NCBI RefSeq assembly: GCF_002776525.5
Contig: NC_045436.1
Span: 157,478,666-157,542,665, forward strand
Direction of reading: 5' to 3'
Origin: Piliocolobus tephrosceles
Taxonomy: Eukaryota; Chordata; Mammalia; Primates; Cercopithecidae
DNA length: 64,000 nucleotides
The notes under the pieces are model-generated. The model did not search any database. It saw only the letters and a program-made list of their open reading frames with translations, and was not told where the DNA came from. A program made the translations under genes and the position numbers. Positions within the stretch are counted from its first letter, which is position 1. Each line of letters opens with the position of its first letter. This document shows, piece after piece, positions 35,279 to 47,131 of the stretch.

Positions 35279-36930
35279 AACATTTTAAATATTTTATTCT
35301 ACTCTTATTGTTTTTGAGGCTTCTGAAGAGAAGTTTGATATAATTCTTATTTTTGTTCCTTTGTAGATAAGGCATTATTTCTTCTAGCTTCTTTCAGAAT
35401 ATATTTTAGTCTTCAATTTTCTGAAATTTAAACATAAAGTGCTTAGATGCAGTTTTGTTTCATTTGGGAATTTATTCTGCTTAGTGTTCTCTGAGCTCTC
35501 TTGATCTATCGTTTGGTGGCTGACGTTAATTTGAGAAAAATTACCAGTTCATTTTCTCTAATAATTCTTTGGTTCTTTTCTCTTTCTTATCTTCTAATAT
35601 TTCCATTTCTAGTATCTTACATCTTTTATAGTTATCCCACAGTTATTATATATTTAAATGTTTTATTTTTGTATATTTTATACATTTTAGATGTAAAAGA
35701 TATTTACATGTGATATACTTTATATGTTTAGGTTTTCATTCAATTTTTTTTCTTTTTCATTTTTCACTTTCAAAGTAGCTATTTAGATATTCTCAATCTC
35801 AAGAGGTTTTCCTCAGCTATGTTGGATCTACTAATGAACCCATCAAAGGTATTCTTCATTTCTGTTGCAGTGCTTTTTATTGCTGACTTTTCCTTCTGAT
35901 TTTTTCTTAGAATTTCTATGTCTGTGCTTACATTGTTTATCTGGACTTTCATGCCATCTCTTTTATACATTAGAGTCCTTAGCAGATCATCCTCAATTGT
36001 TTTACACTCCCTTCAGGTAATTCAAACACCCCTGCCATATCTGAGTGTGGTTCTGATGCTGATGTTTGCTCTGTCTCTTCAGACTGTGTTTTTTGCTTTT
36101 TAGTATACTTGTAATATTTTCTTGGTACCTGGACATAAGGTAATAGATAAAAGAAACTACTGTGAGTAGCCCCTTTAGCAATGTGGTGGTCAGGTGTCAC
36201 AGCATGGGGAGCAATCTCCAGTCCTCTAGATCTCCATATTTTAGTGCACCCGTGTCTCTGGACTGTGAACTTCACAGGTGATATTCACCTCTTCCCATTG
36301 TCCTCCCCACTTAGAAGGGACGGATTCACAAGACAGGGTTACAGTTGGGTATTTCCTTTAGTCATTTTGGAAGTCTAGAGCCTGCTGGGTTTGGGAATTT
36401 CCCTGCCTCTAATTGGGTTAGACTATAATACTCCAGCAGAGCTGCCTCTGGTTGAATAGTTTCTCTTGTGAGCAACCCTTGTTAGGAAGATAATACTCTG
36501 GTGTATTTCAAAATGATCACTTTTCCCCTCTTCTTGTTGGAAACAGATGGGGAATTTTTTTTCTTATATTCACAGTGAGAACCTGGCCAAGCTCTTCGAG
36601 ATAAAACTCACAAAAGTGTGAAGCCTCCTATGACTGGGCACTCTTGGAGAGGAGATTTTGGCTCTTACACCTGGCCACATTGAGCTTTGAGCAACTCCTC
36701 AATTACAGTTTAGATTTCCCTCCCCTGACACTGATTCCCCTGGAGCTTTCTGCCTCAGCATTTCTGCTCTGGTTCGTTGTAATTCTCTGTATCTGTCTGT
36801 CAGTCTCTCCAATTTTAACGGCAGTGTTTTGGCCTGGATCTAAGACTGGTTGATTTGTCAGTTTGTTCAACTTTATTTACCTGTTGTTGGGACGGACTAG
36901 CAACTTCTAAATTCTCTAACAAACTAGAAA

Positions 36931-37562
36931 CAGGAAGTCATAAGTTAGCTTTTAAAATGTAAATATTACGCCATTTCATCTACTTAACATGTTGTCCATG
37001 GTTTTCCATTTCTTGATAATTAAATCCAAATTCTTTACCATGAAAAGTTATAATCCTTCCTGCTTGTCTAGGATTTACATATCTCTGTCTAACTTCTTAG
37101 ACAAGTTAGAAGAGTGAGCCACACAAAAATATTCCCAAAGATCAAAACTCACCTTGATTTTCTCACATCTTTGCTTTTACCCATTTCCTGTTGGCTCAGT
37201 TTCAATGGGTCAAATTGGGATAATGTGGGATGAATATCAAGCATTGCTAAATCTAGGAATATGTGGAGAAATAAGATAAATAAGATAAAAAAAAGATAAA
37301 TGAGAAAGACACCGAAATTTAAAAATCAGATTAGATTTTATTAAAAGAGAGAAAAGCAGAAAACATTATTGTAATTATTTTTAAAATATTATAAATATAT
37401 TGAATAATTGTTCTGGAGAGAGTTTAGTAATATTAAACTGTCTTACTTATTTTGCAGATGTGGAAACTTCGTTTTGCAGAGCCTAAAGTTTTGATAAACA
37501 GCAAAGTCTAACTAAAAATAAAATCAAAAAGCAGTTAATACTTTTGACTTTCTTATATTCTT
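36931..37562. other. Single-copy DNA
   Basis: No recognised element. A short AGATAAA-rich patch lies at about 37271-37300. Confidence 0.4.
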
Positions 37563-37940
37563 TCAATATGGTTTGCATCTGTGTACCCCACCAAATCACA
37601 TGTGAAACTGTAATCTCCATTATTGGAGGTGGGCCCTGGTGGGAGGTAATTGGATCATGAAGGCAGTTTCTAATGGTTTGGCACTATCCTTCTCATGCTG
37701 TCTCCTGACGGAGTTCTGGTTGTTTAAAACTGTGCGGCACCTCCCTCCTTGCTCTCTCTTTCTTCTGCTCTCGCCATGTGAAGGGCTGGCTTCCCCTTTG
37801 CCTTCCACCATGTCTGAAGTCAAGCAGAGGTTACCATGCTTACTGCACAGCCTATGGAACCATGAGCCAATTAAACCTCTCTTCATAAATTACCCAGTTT
37901 CAGGTATTTCTTTATAGGAATGCCAGAATGGACTAATACA
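37563..37940 (+). mobile_element. MaLR LTR (MST/MLT1A-like)
   Basis: AATATGGTTTGCATCTGTGT, TGGAGGTGGGCCCTGGTGGG-AGGTAATTGG, CTGGTTGTTTAAAACTGTGC, CTCTCGCCATGTGAAGG, GAACCATGAGCCAATTAAAC, AATTACCCAGTTTCAGGTAT and GAATGGACTAATACA give a complete LTR from start to end. The reading frames on both strands at 37620-37917 are LTR-internal and not genes. Confidence 0.85.
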
Positions 37941-38939
37941 GGTTTCTTATATGTTACTGTCCCTCCACAGGTAGTGCAAGGATAGCTTTTCATTTATTAC
38001 ATGGTTCAGTTAGCCCTGAAGAGTAAACTAGTATAAAATAGGGTAACTCTGTCTACACCAGTGAACGTTAATGACAACTATTTCCTGTATAGTGGATCTC
38101 CCCCTGCTGTCTTCATTTCCATTTATTCTTCAAGTGCAGCCTTCCATTCTTCTTTCTTCAAAAGCTCTTCCATTAAATCTTTTCTAATAAATGACAAAGT
38201 ATGCATTTTTCTCTTCCAAAATTGCGTACTTCTGCTGTGATGACATTTAAAGTTTTCTACCATATATTATCTCTTGATTATTATGTAATTGCTACAATGC
38301 ACAAAATAATATTTGCCAAATAGTTATAATAATTTCAGTTTTCACTTTGAGACAGATCACACTAATTTCAGAAAAGATAATGTCTTGTAAATGAAACTGA
38401 ATGATATTAATTCAAAGGAGCTTTGGAGAACAGCTGTACTTGAGTATATTAGTTAGAATTAGGCACTGTTCACAAGATTACCTCATTAGACATTGGATAC
38501 AACAGACCTTAGCCTAAAGCCAAAATAGAAAAATGAAAATTAAATACAATTGTGGATTTCAGCCTCTATATAATGCACTTGAAGACCTATCCAACTAAAA
38601 CTTCATTTCTGAGTAATATGCCATTAGATAAAAATTGATTCAGCAAAATACAAAATATGAATGCTTGCAATTTATGAAATTTAAGCACATGAGACTCAAA
38701 TGATACAAGTAAAATCCAATCTATATTATGTTATTAATGTAATACAGAAATATTATAGGAAATATTTTAAATATGCAAAGTTTAAGGAAAGAGATCATTG
38801 TGGTATTAAAGCATTTATTTACATTTTGGATAGCGAAAGCAAAGCATGATGCAGGGATTATAGAAATATGTTTAAGTGCTAACCTCATTACTTGCAAGCC
38901 AAAAAATATTTCTAAATTTACTTAAGGCTTTAGGGCTTT
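37941..38939. other. Single-copy DNA
   Basis: No recognised element or ORF of note. Confidence 0.4.
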
Positions 38940-39060
38940 TTTCCTTTATATGTAAAATGGAAACAATAAAAATAATTTTATATGTTTTACAGGATTATAA
39001 AAAGAATTGGTGAGATAATGCTTATGTATTTTGTAAGTCATAAAAAATGTTACAAGCAAA
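38940..39060 (+). mobile_element. MIR SINE fragment
   Basis: TCCTTTATATGTAAAATGGA-AACAATAA then TACAGGATTATAAAAAGAAT-TGGTGAGATAATGC match the MIR 3' half (TCATCTGTAAAATGG … GGATTAAATGAGATAATGC). Confidence 0.55.
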
Positions 39061-39144
39061 TTGTCCAAGTATTAAATTAGGTAAAAAATAATTCGAGTAA
39101 ATTTTATAGAAACCAATTATGTTTTGTTTATTGCAGTATAACCA

Positions 39145-39215
39145 GTGTCTTTTATAGAGCCAGACATATAGTATATGCTAGACAAAAACTTGTCAAATAA
39201 ATTGGAAATATTACC
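39145..39215 (+). mobile_element. L2 3'-end relic
   Basis: GAGCCAGACATATAGTATAT-GCTAGACAAAAACTTG then AAATAAATTGG resembles the L2 end (GCCTGGCACATAGTAGGTGC-TCAATAAA). Confidence 0.4.
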
Positions 39216-39432
39216 TGACTATATTCCATTGGTAAAACTTGTGATAAGTAGTTTAAATTCATGATGAAATCTAAATAGTACAGTTCATGAGAGTACATTA
39301 ATGAACAATTTTCAATCAAAACAAATTAACATTTTCCCAAAAGTCTTTTATTAGCTAATATGTTTTCTTATTTTTAGACATTAGTCATTACTTGATTGTT
39401 GCATTTGAACGAAATTCATAAATATATATTCA

Positions 39433-39770
39433 GGCCGGGCGCGGTGGCTCAAGCCTGTAATCCCAGCACTTTGGGAGGCCGAGACAGGCGGATCACGAGG
39501 TCAGGAGATCGAGACCATCCTGGCTAACCCGGTGAAACCCCGTCTCTACTAAAAATACAAAAAACTAGCCGGGCGAGGTGGCGGGCGCCTGTAGTCCCAG
39601 CTACTCGGGAGGCTGAGGCAGGAGAATGGGGTAAACCCGGGAGGCGGAGCTTGCAGTGAGCTGAGATCCGGCCACTGCACTCCAGCCCCGGTGACAGAGC
39701 GAGACTCCGTCTCAAAAAAAAAAAAGAAAAAAAAATTAATAAAAATATTTTTAAAAATAAATAAATAAAT
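39433..39770 (+). mobile_element. Young AluY of the Old World monkey lineage, plus strand
   Basis: GGCCGGGCGCGGTGGCTCAA opens a full-length copy with many CpG sites retained, so it is young. Variants that I associate with cercopithecid AluY are all present: CTCAAGCCTG, ACTAGCCGGGCGAGGTGG, GGGGTAAACCCGGGAGG and GAGATCCGGCCACTGC. The A-rich tail (39714-39770) contains AAAAAAGAAAAAAA then AAAT repeats. A probable target duplication is AAATATATATTCA before and AAATAAATATTCA after, one mismatch in 13. This is the youngest complete element in the window. Confidence 0.95.
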
Positions 39771-41340
39771 AAATATTCAACAGAACGAGAAACAACTTTT
39801 TTCTGAGGTCGACAAATATAGGAGGATAATAAGGCATAGTAAAATTTTTCCATGGAATTTTCCTTTTTTAAAGCTTTTGAAGTTACCACTTTAGTTTTAA
39901 AAGTTTCATTCTATGTTGTATGCACATTATTTATCAGCTCATACTTTTATTCATCCTGTTACAGGACAAGTCTCTGCTTAGAAAGAACCCAGAGGCAGTG
40001 CTAGAAAATTTACTTTGTTATCAACCAAGGAGATACAAAAATGCACTAAAATGTAACACATCATCTATTTTCTTAGGACGTAAAAAATTTTAGATGTGTC
40101 GTTTAATTTGTCAGGCCATTCTTTTCTTTGAACATTCATATCCCTTGATTGTGTTCCACAGGCTTCTGTGGCAGAAAGCAAAGGAGAACTAACTATACCT
40201 ATAGAGATGCTTCTTTTAAGATAATGGTTTGAAATTCAACCAATTAGGCAACACCAGAGATATTGCCAGTAACAACATATAATGTTGTTTTTGTTGACTG
40301 TGTCCTCAGCACTTAATCTATTGGAAAGTATAAAAGGAAGATATTACATTATTTATTTTATGTAGTTATAAGAATCTCCTCTTTTAGAGATGCATGTTTG
40401 TACAACTTCTGTTTAAGTCATTTTTTTGGTCCATTTGGTTTTACAGTCCTTCACCAAGAATGCAAATGTAATTGCCCAAAGAAGATAAAATATGGATATT
40501 TATAGTTAATATTTAAATGTCAAAATGTGACAATTAATATCAAGAACAGACATGTGTGAGGGGAATAGGTGGGGCATTGCAGTGGCTTCTCTTTGGTTAA
40601 GAGAAGTGAACAGTTAAGAAAAAAAAAGGTCCCACAATTATTAAGATTTCTGAAAGTTTTCTGCCTAGACATTCCATTCATTCCAGAAAAGTGATATATC
40701 CTTCATCTTCAACAAATTTGCATTGCCACATCTTCCCAAAGAGCTAAGTTTCCAGCTGTAGAGGTTGAGGACTCCCAGCATGCTTCACTTGGCCATCACC
40801 GAAATGTTGAATGAATTAGATCTGTCCATTTTTAGAATTGTTATTCCTGGTACTCAGACATGATCATTTTTCTTTTCCAATGAGACAGTGTCTGACCATT
40901 TGACTCATCCCAGAATGACTCTAAGGCAGACTGATACAGAAGTTTTAAACTCCAAATGGTTAAGCTTCTTAGTTGTATTGCAGATAACTTTCTGTCAAAT
41001 TTATGTAACAGGAGATCTTTAAGGCTGTAGCTCTCCCTACAAAATCAAAAAGGTAACTCTTAAGTCACCTTTTAAAATTCCAGTTTGAATCACAATGAAA
41101 ACCTTTCATTCTCACAAAAATTTAGAAAAATGCATTTGTTTGAAATCTCAGGTCCCAACTTCAAAAGAATCTTTGATATAATAGTTTTTGTTCAAAATCA
41201 GTTTTTAAAAGTACTGTCTTGTGAAATAATTCTGAATCCCTTAAATTTTACAAAGAATTATGTCTATCCAATATTGATAGACTTAATGTGTTTGTGTAAT
41301 ATAAGAATCTAATTTCATATTATCAAAATATTTTTAACAT
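39771..41340. other. Single-copy DNA
   Basis: No known element recognised. ORFs up to 75 codons (41085-41312) have no family features. Confidence 0.4.
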
Positions 41341-41740
41341 GCTTTCATGAATGCAAGGTTTTTTTTTTTAATTTCAGTAGTTTTTTTTTTTTTTTTTTTT
41401 TGGGAAACGTGGTATTTGGTTACATGAATAAGTTCTTTAGTGGTGATTTCTGAAATTTGGGTGCACCCCTCACCCTAGCAGTGTACGCTGCACCCGATGT
41501 GTAGTCTTTTAACCCTCATTCCCGTCCCACCCTTTCCTCTGAATCCTCAAAGTCTGTTGTATCACTCTTATGCCTTTTCATCCTCATATCTTAGCTCCCA
41601 CTTATGAATGAGAACACAGGATATTTGGTTTTCCATTCCTGAGTTACTTCACTTAGAATAGTGGTCTTTACTTTCATCTAGGTTACTGCAAATGCCATTA
41701 TTTCATTCCCTTTTATGGCTGAATAGTATTCCACGGTACA

Positions 41741-42098
41741 CGTATCAGTCTGTTCTCATGCTGCTAATAAAGACATAACTGAGACTGGGTACTTTATAAA
41801 GGAAATAGGTTTAACTGGCTCACAGTTTCACATGGCTGCAGGGGGCCTGGGAAGGCAAATGAGGAGCAAAGGCACAACTTACATTGCACCAGACAAGAGA
41901 GCTTGTGCAGGGGAACTTCCATTTATCAAACCATCAAATCTCATGAGACTTATTCACTATTATGAGAACAGCATGGGAAAGACCCATCCCCATGATTCAA
42001 TTACCTCTCACTGGGTCCCTCCCACTACATGTAGGAATTATGGGAGCTACAATTCAAGATGAGAGTTAAGTGGGGGTGGGAACACAGCCAAACTATAT

Positions 42099-42100
<2 letters not shown>
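41741..42100 (-). mobile_element. THE1 LTR, minus strand
   Basis: CGTATCAGTCTGTTCTCATG-CTGCTAATAAAGACAT, ACTGAGACTGGGTACTTTAT, GGGAACTTCCATTTATCAAA, ACTCATGATTCAATTACC-like text and TGGGAACACAGCCAAACTAT-ATCA follow a complete reversed THE1 LTR of 360 bp. It sits in the L1 just after TTCCACGGTACA; the 5-bp duplication is not preserved, probably because the right flank became a GT microsatellite. Confidence 0.92.
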
Positions 42101-42139
<39 letters not shown>

Positions 42140-42160
42140 TATAGATAGATAGATAGATAG
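42101..42160. repeat. Compound (GT)19-(ATAG)5 microsatellite
   Basis: A GT run from 42101 to 42138, a CT step, then five ATAG units. It starts directly at the end of the THE1 LTR. Confidence 0.97.
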
Positions 42161-42164
42161 ACCA

Positions 42165-45100
42165 CGTTTTCTTTATTCACTCATTGATTGATGGGCATTT
42201 GGACTAGTTCCATATTTTTGCAATTGTGAATTGTGCCACTATAAGCATGCATGTGCAGGTACCTTTTTCATATAATGACACTTTTCCTCTGGGTAGATAC
42301 CCAGTAGTGGGATTACTAGATCAAATGACAGATCTATTTTTAGTTCTTTAAGGAATCTCCAAACTGTTTTCCATAGTGGTTGTACTAGTTTACTTTCCCA
42401 TCAGGAGAGTAAGTGTTCCCTTTTCACCACATCGATGCCAACATCCATTTTTTATTTATTTTTTGATTATGGCCATTCTTGTAGGAGTGAGGTGGTATCA
42501 CATTGCTGTTTTGATTTGCATCTCCCTGATAATGAATAATGTTGAGCGTTTTTTCATGTTTGCTGGCAATTTGTACATCTTCTTTCAAGAATTATCTATT
42601 CATGTCCTTAGCCCATTTTTTGATAGGATTGTTTCTTTCACTCTTGCTGATTTGTTTGAGTGTTTGGACATTCTGAATGTTAGTTCTTTGATGGATGCAG
42701 AGATTGTGATGATTTTCTCCCACTCGGTGGGTTGTCTGTTTACTCTGCTGATAATTTCTTTTACTGTGCAGAAGCTTTTTAGTCTAATTAAGTCCTATCT
42801 ATTTATCTTTGTTTTTGTTGTATTTGCTTTTGGGTTCTTGGTCATGAAGTCTTTGCCTAAGTCAATGTCTAGAAGGGTTTTTCCAGTTTTATCTTGTAGA
42901 TTTTTTATGGTTTCAAGTCTTGGGTTGAAGTGTTTGATCCATCTTGAGTTGATTTTTGTATAAGATGAGAGATGAAGATCCAGGTTTATTCTTCTACATA
43001 TAGCTTGCCAATTATCCCAGCACCATTTGTTGAATAGGGTGTCCCTTCCCCACTTTATGTGTTTGTTTGCTTTGTCAAAGATCAGTTGGACGTAGGTATT
43101 TGGCTTTATTTCTGGGTTCTCTGTTCTGTTCCATTGGTCTATAAGTCTACTTTTATTCCGGTACTATGCTGTTTTGGTGACTATGACTTTATATTGTAGT
43201 TTGAAGTCAGGTAATGTAATGCCTCCAGATTTGTTCATTTTGTTTAATCTTGCTTTGGCTGTGTGGCTCTTCTTTGGCGCCATGTGAATTTTAGGATTCT
43301 TCTTTCTAGTTCCGTGAAGAATGATTGACATTTTCATGGCAATTGCATTGATTGATAGATTTCTTTTGACAGTGTAGGGATTTTCACAACCTTGATTCTA
43401 CTCATCCATGGGCATGGGATGTGTTTACATTTGTTTGTGTCACCTATGATTTCTTTCAGCAGTGTTTTGTATTTTTCCTTTTAGAGGTCTTTCACTTCCT
43501 ACATTCCTAAGTTTTTCTTTTTGTTGTTTGTTTTTGCAGCCACTGTGAAAGGGGTTGAGTTCTTGATTTGTTTTATTTATTTATTTATTTTTTTGAGATG
43601 GAGTCTTGCTCTGTTGCCCAGGCTGGAGTGCAGTGACTGGATCTCAGTTCACTGCAAGCTCCACCTCCCCGATTTACACCATTCTCCTGCCTCAGCCTCC
43701 CTAGTAGCTGGGACTACAGGCGTCCGCCACTTTACCTGGCTAGTTTTCTGTATTTTTTAGTAGAGACAGGATTTCACCATGTTAGCCAGGATGGTCTCAA
43801 TCTCCTGACCTCGTGATCCACCCATCTCGGCCTCTCAAAGTGCTGGGATTACAGGCTTGAGCCACCGCGCCTGGCCATGATTTGATTCTTAGCTTGCCTG
43901 CTGTTGGTATATACCACAGCTACTAATTTGAGTACAGGGTTTTCTAGGTATACGATCATGTCATCAGGGAACAGTGAGAGTCTGACTTCCTCATTACCAA
44001 TTTGGATGCCCTTTATTTCTGTCTCTTATCTGATTGCTCTGGCTAGGACTTCCAGTACTTTGTTGAATAGGAGTGGTGAAAGTGGGCATCCTTGTCCTGT
44101 TCCAGTTATCAGGGGGAATGCTTTCAACTCTTCCCATTTAGTATAGTGTTGGCTGTGGGTTTGTCATAGATGGCTTTTATTACCTTAAGAAATGTCCCTT
44201 CTATGCGATTTTGCTTAAGTTTTAATCAGAAAGCATTGCTGGATGTTGTCATATGCTTTTCCTGCATCTGTTGAGATGATCGTGTGATTTTTTTTTTAAT
44301 TCTGTTTATGTGGTGTATCACATTTATTAACTTGCATACATTAAACCATCACTGCATTTCTTGTATGAAACCCACTTGATTGTGGTCGATTTTCTTTTTG
44401 ATATGCTGTTGGATTCAGTTTGCTAGTACTTTGTTGAAGATTTTTGCATCTAAGTTCATCAGTCATATTGGTCTGTGGCATTCTTTTGTGGTTATGTTCT
44501 TTCCTGGTTTGGGTATTAGGGTGACACTGACTTCATGGAATGATTTAGGGAGGATTCGCTTTCTCTGTCTTTTGGAATAGTGTCAATAGGATTGTTACCA
44601 GTTCTTCTTTTAATGCTTGATAAAATTCAGCTGTGAATCTGTCTGGTTCTAGACTTTGTTTTTGTTGGTAACATTTTAATTACTATTTCAATCTCACTGC
44701 TTTTTATTGGGCTATTTAGAATTTTTATTTATTTCCAGATTAATCTAAGAGGGTTGTCTATTTCCAGGAATTTAAACATCTCATCTAGGTTTCCTAGTTT
44801 ATGCATGTAAAGGTGTTCATAGTAGCCATGACTAATCTTTTGTGTTTCTGTGGTAATGGTTGTAATATCTCCCGTTTCTTTTCTAATTGAGCTTATTATT
44901 TTTTTTTCTGTCTTCTTTTCTTGGTTAATCTCACTAATGATCTATCAATTTTATCTATATTTTTAAAGAACTAGTTTTTTGTTTCATTCATCTTTTTTTG
45001 TTTTAATTTAATTTAATTTGCTCTGATCTTTTTTGTTCTGTTTTGTTTTGTTTTTCTGCTGCTGGATTTGGATTTGGTTTCTTCTTGTTTCTCTAGTTTC

Positions 45101-46080
45101 TTGAGGTGTGACCTTAGATTGTCTCTTTATGCTCTTTCAGACTTTTTGATATAGGCATTAATAGCTATGAACTTTCCTCTTAGCACGGCTTTTGCTGCTT
45201 CTCACAGGTTTTGAGAAGTTGTGTGACTATTATCATTCAGTAAAGGAATTTTTAAATTTCAACATTGATTTCATTGTTGACCTGATCAATTCAGGAGCAG
45301 AATATTTAATTTCCATGTATTTGCATGGTTTTGAGGGTTCCTTTTGGAGTTGGTTTCCAATTTTATGCCACTGTGGTCTGAGAATACTTGCTATAATTTT
45401 AATTTTCTTAAATTTATTGAGACTTGTTTTGTAGCCTATCATATGGTGTATTTTGGAGAAAGTTTCATGTTCTGATGAATAGCATGTATATTCTGCAAGT
45501 GTTGGGTAGAATGTTCTGTAAGTATCTGAGTCCTAAATCTAGGATATAGTTTAAGTCCATTGTTTCTTTGTTGACTTTCTATCTTGATGACCTGTCTAGT
45601 GCTGTCTGTGGAGTAATTAAAACCCCCCATTATTATTGTGTTTATGTTTATCTAATTTCTTAGGCCTAGTGGCAATTGTTTTATAAATTTGGAAGCTTTG
45701 GTGTTAGGTGCATACGTACTAAGGAATGTGATATTTTCCTCTTGGATTGGTCCTTTTATTATTATATAATGTCCCTCTTTGTCTTTTTAAACTGTTGTTG
45801 CTTTAAAGTTTGTTTTCTCTGATATAAGCATAGCTGTTCCTGCTTACTTTTGGTGTCCATTTGCATGGAATACTTTTGCTACCCCTTTACTTTAAGTTTA
45901 CGTGAATCCTTATATGTCAAGTGAGTTTCTTGAAGAGAGCAGATACTTGGTTGGTGAGTTCTTATCTATTCTGCCATTCTGTATCTTTTAAGTGGAGCAT
46001 TTAGGCAATTTGCATTCAATATTAGTATTGAGATGTGAAGTACTATTCTGTTCATTGTACTTTTTGTTGCCTGAATACCA
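42165..46080 (-). pseudogene. L1 ORF2 remnant in the 41-48 kb L1
   Basis: Read on the minus strand, the endonuclease N-terminus lies at about 45800-46080 (a region reading like ECKLPKCST and SSETHLTYKD, i.e. the NVNGLN and QETH blocks in decayed form). The reverse transcriptase and C-terminal regions follow down to about 42165. An AluY at 43571-43876 interrupts it. Many stops and frameshifts; no functional protein. Confidence 0.75.
43571..43876 (-). mobile_element. AluY (Old World monkey lineage), minus strand
   Basis: TTTTGAGATGGAGTCTTGCT, CTGGATCTCAGTTCACTGCA, GATTTACACCATTCTCCTGC, GGCTAGTTTTCTG and GGCTTGAGCCACCGCGCCTG define a full reversed AluY. The reverse complements give the same monkey-type variants as the copy at 39433. 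The L1 target TTGATTTG is repeated as ATGATTTG after it, the likely duplication. Confidence 0.93.
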
Positions 46081-46670
46081 TGTTGTTGTTGTTGTTATTT
46101 TTATTGTGTTGTTGTCTTATAGGTCCTCTGACATTTATGCTTTGAGGAAATTCTATTTTTGTGTATTTTGAGAATTTGTTTTTAAGATTTAGAGCTCCTT
46201 TTAGCAGTTCTTGTAGTGCTGGCTTGGTAGCAGCTGATTCTCTCAGCATTTGTCTGTCTGAAAAAGACTGTACCTTTCCTTCATTTATAAGGCTGAGTTT
46301 CATTAATACAAAATTCCTGACTGATAATTATTTTGTTTAAAGAAGCTAAAGATAGGACTTCAATCCCTTCTAACTTTTAGGGTGTCTGCTGAGAAATCCG
46401 CTGTTAATCTGATAGATTTCCTTTATAGGTTACCTGACGTTTTTGCCTCACAGCTCTTAAGATTCTTTCCTTCATCTTGACTTTAGATAACCTAATGACT
46501 ATGTGCCTAGGCAATGAACACCAATTATTCTTAGGCTTGGTTGTTTAACATAATCCCAAACCTCTTGTAGGCTTTGTTCATACTGTTTTATTTTTATTTT
46601 TTGTCTTTTCTGTGTTGGGTTAACATGAAAGCTTTGTGTTTGATCTCTGAAGTTTTTTCTTCTGCTGCTT

Positions 46671-47131
46671 GTTCTGTAGCAGGACAAGCCACAGACAAAA
46701 CCCCTCAGACACTGAGTTGAAGGAAGGGCTTTATTCAGCCAGCAGCGTCAGCAAGACTCATGTCTCAAAAACCGAGCTCCCTAAGTGAGCAATTCCTATT
46801 CCTTTTAAGGGCTTACAACTCTAAGGGAGTCCATGTGAGAGGGTTGTGATCAATTGAGCAAGCAGGGGTACGTGACTGAGGGCTGCATGCACCAGTAATC
46901 AGAAGAGAACAGAACAGGACAGGGATTTTCACAGTGCTTTTCCATACAATGTCTGGAATCTATAGATAACATAATCGGTTTAGGTCCACAGTTGATCTTT
47001 AACCAGGCCCAGGGTGTGGTGCTGGGCTGTCTGCCTGGGGATTTCATTTCTGCCTTTTAGTTTTTACTCCTTTCTTTGGAGGCAGAAATTGGGAATAAGA
47101 CAATATGAGAGGTAGTCTCCTCCCTTAGTTC
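46671..47131 (-). mobile_element. Solo ERV1 LTR (HERV-E/LTR2-like) with GTTC duplication
   Basis: The LTR runs from TGTAGCAGGACAAGCC (46675) to about 47127. It contains GAAGGAAGGGCTTTATTCAG (reversed polyadenylation region), GAGAGGGTTGTGATCAATTG, ACAATGTCTGGAATCTATAG and GGAGGCAGAAATTGGGAATA, as in reversed LTR2-type text. It is flanked by a perfect GTTC at 46671-46674 and 47128-47131; four bases is the usual ERV1 duplication. No internal sequence remains, so it is a recombined solo LTR. It lies within ORF1 of the host L1. The LTR family is from memory. Confidence 0.75.

Larger units (their letters stand above)
30735..36930 (-). mobile_element. Nearly full-length old L1M, minus strand
   Basis: The left end is reversed L1M 3' UTR (TATACAGATTTTTATATAAC, CACCAGAGTGATACATTTGT, CATTATCACCCAAAGTCTG). 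It continues through reversed ORF2 (GCTGAATAATATTCTGTTGT, CTACTGAAGGACATCC, GACTTCCAAAACGATGTTGA, GATGGATTAAAATAATGG, GATCTGAGAGCAGACATTGT) to about 34660. After a deletion it resumes in the reversed L1M 5' part (AATTCAATTTCAAATAACAC, AAGGCAATTCTACTGGCAAC, GATCTACTAATGAACCCATC, CATATCTGAGTGTGGTTCTG) and ends near GGGACGGACTAGCAACTTCT, the reversed 5' end of this group. About 5.9 kb remain after removing the Alu. Unlike most old L1s it keeps its 5' end. No frame is intact. Confidence 0.75.

Noticed and set aside
36181..36378. Apparently gene-like GC-richer stretch with ORFs on both strands (35979-36378)
   Set aside because: It fits the 5' part of the old L1M element, whose 5' region is richer in GC than its surroundings.
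37620..37917. Opposed ORFs of 88 and 92 codons
   Set aside because: Both lie within a MaLR LTR.
42376..42963. 195-codon plus-strand ORF with many hydrophobic residues
   Set aside because: It is antisense to L1 ORF2 in the 41-48 kb element. Reversed L1 ORF2 often leaves such hydrophobic open runs.
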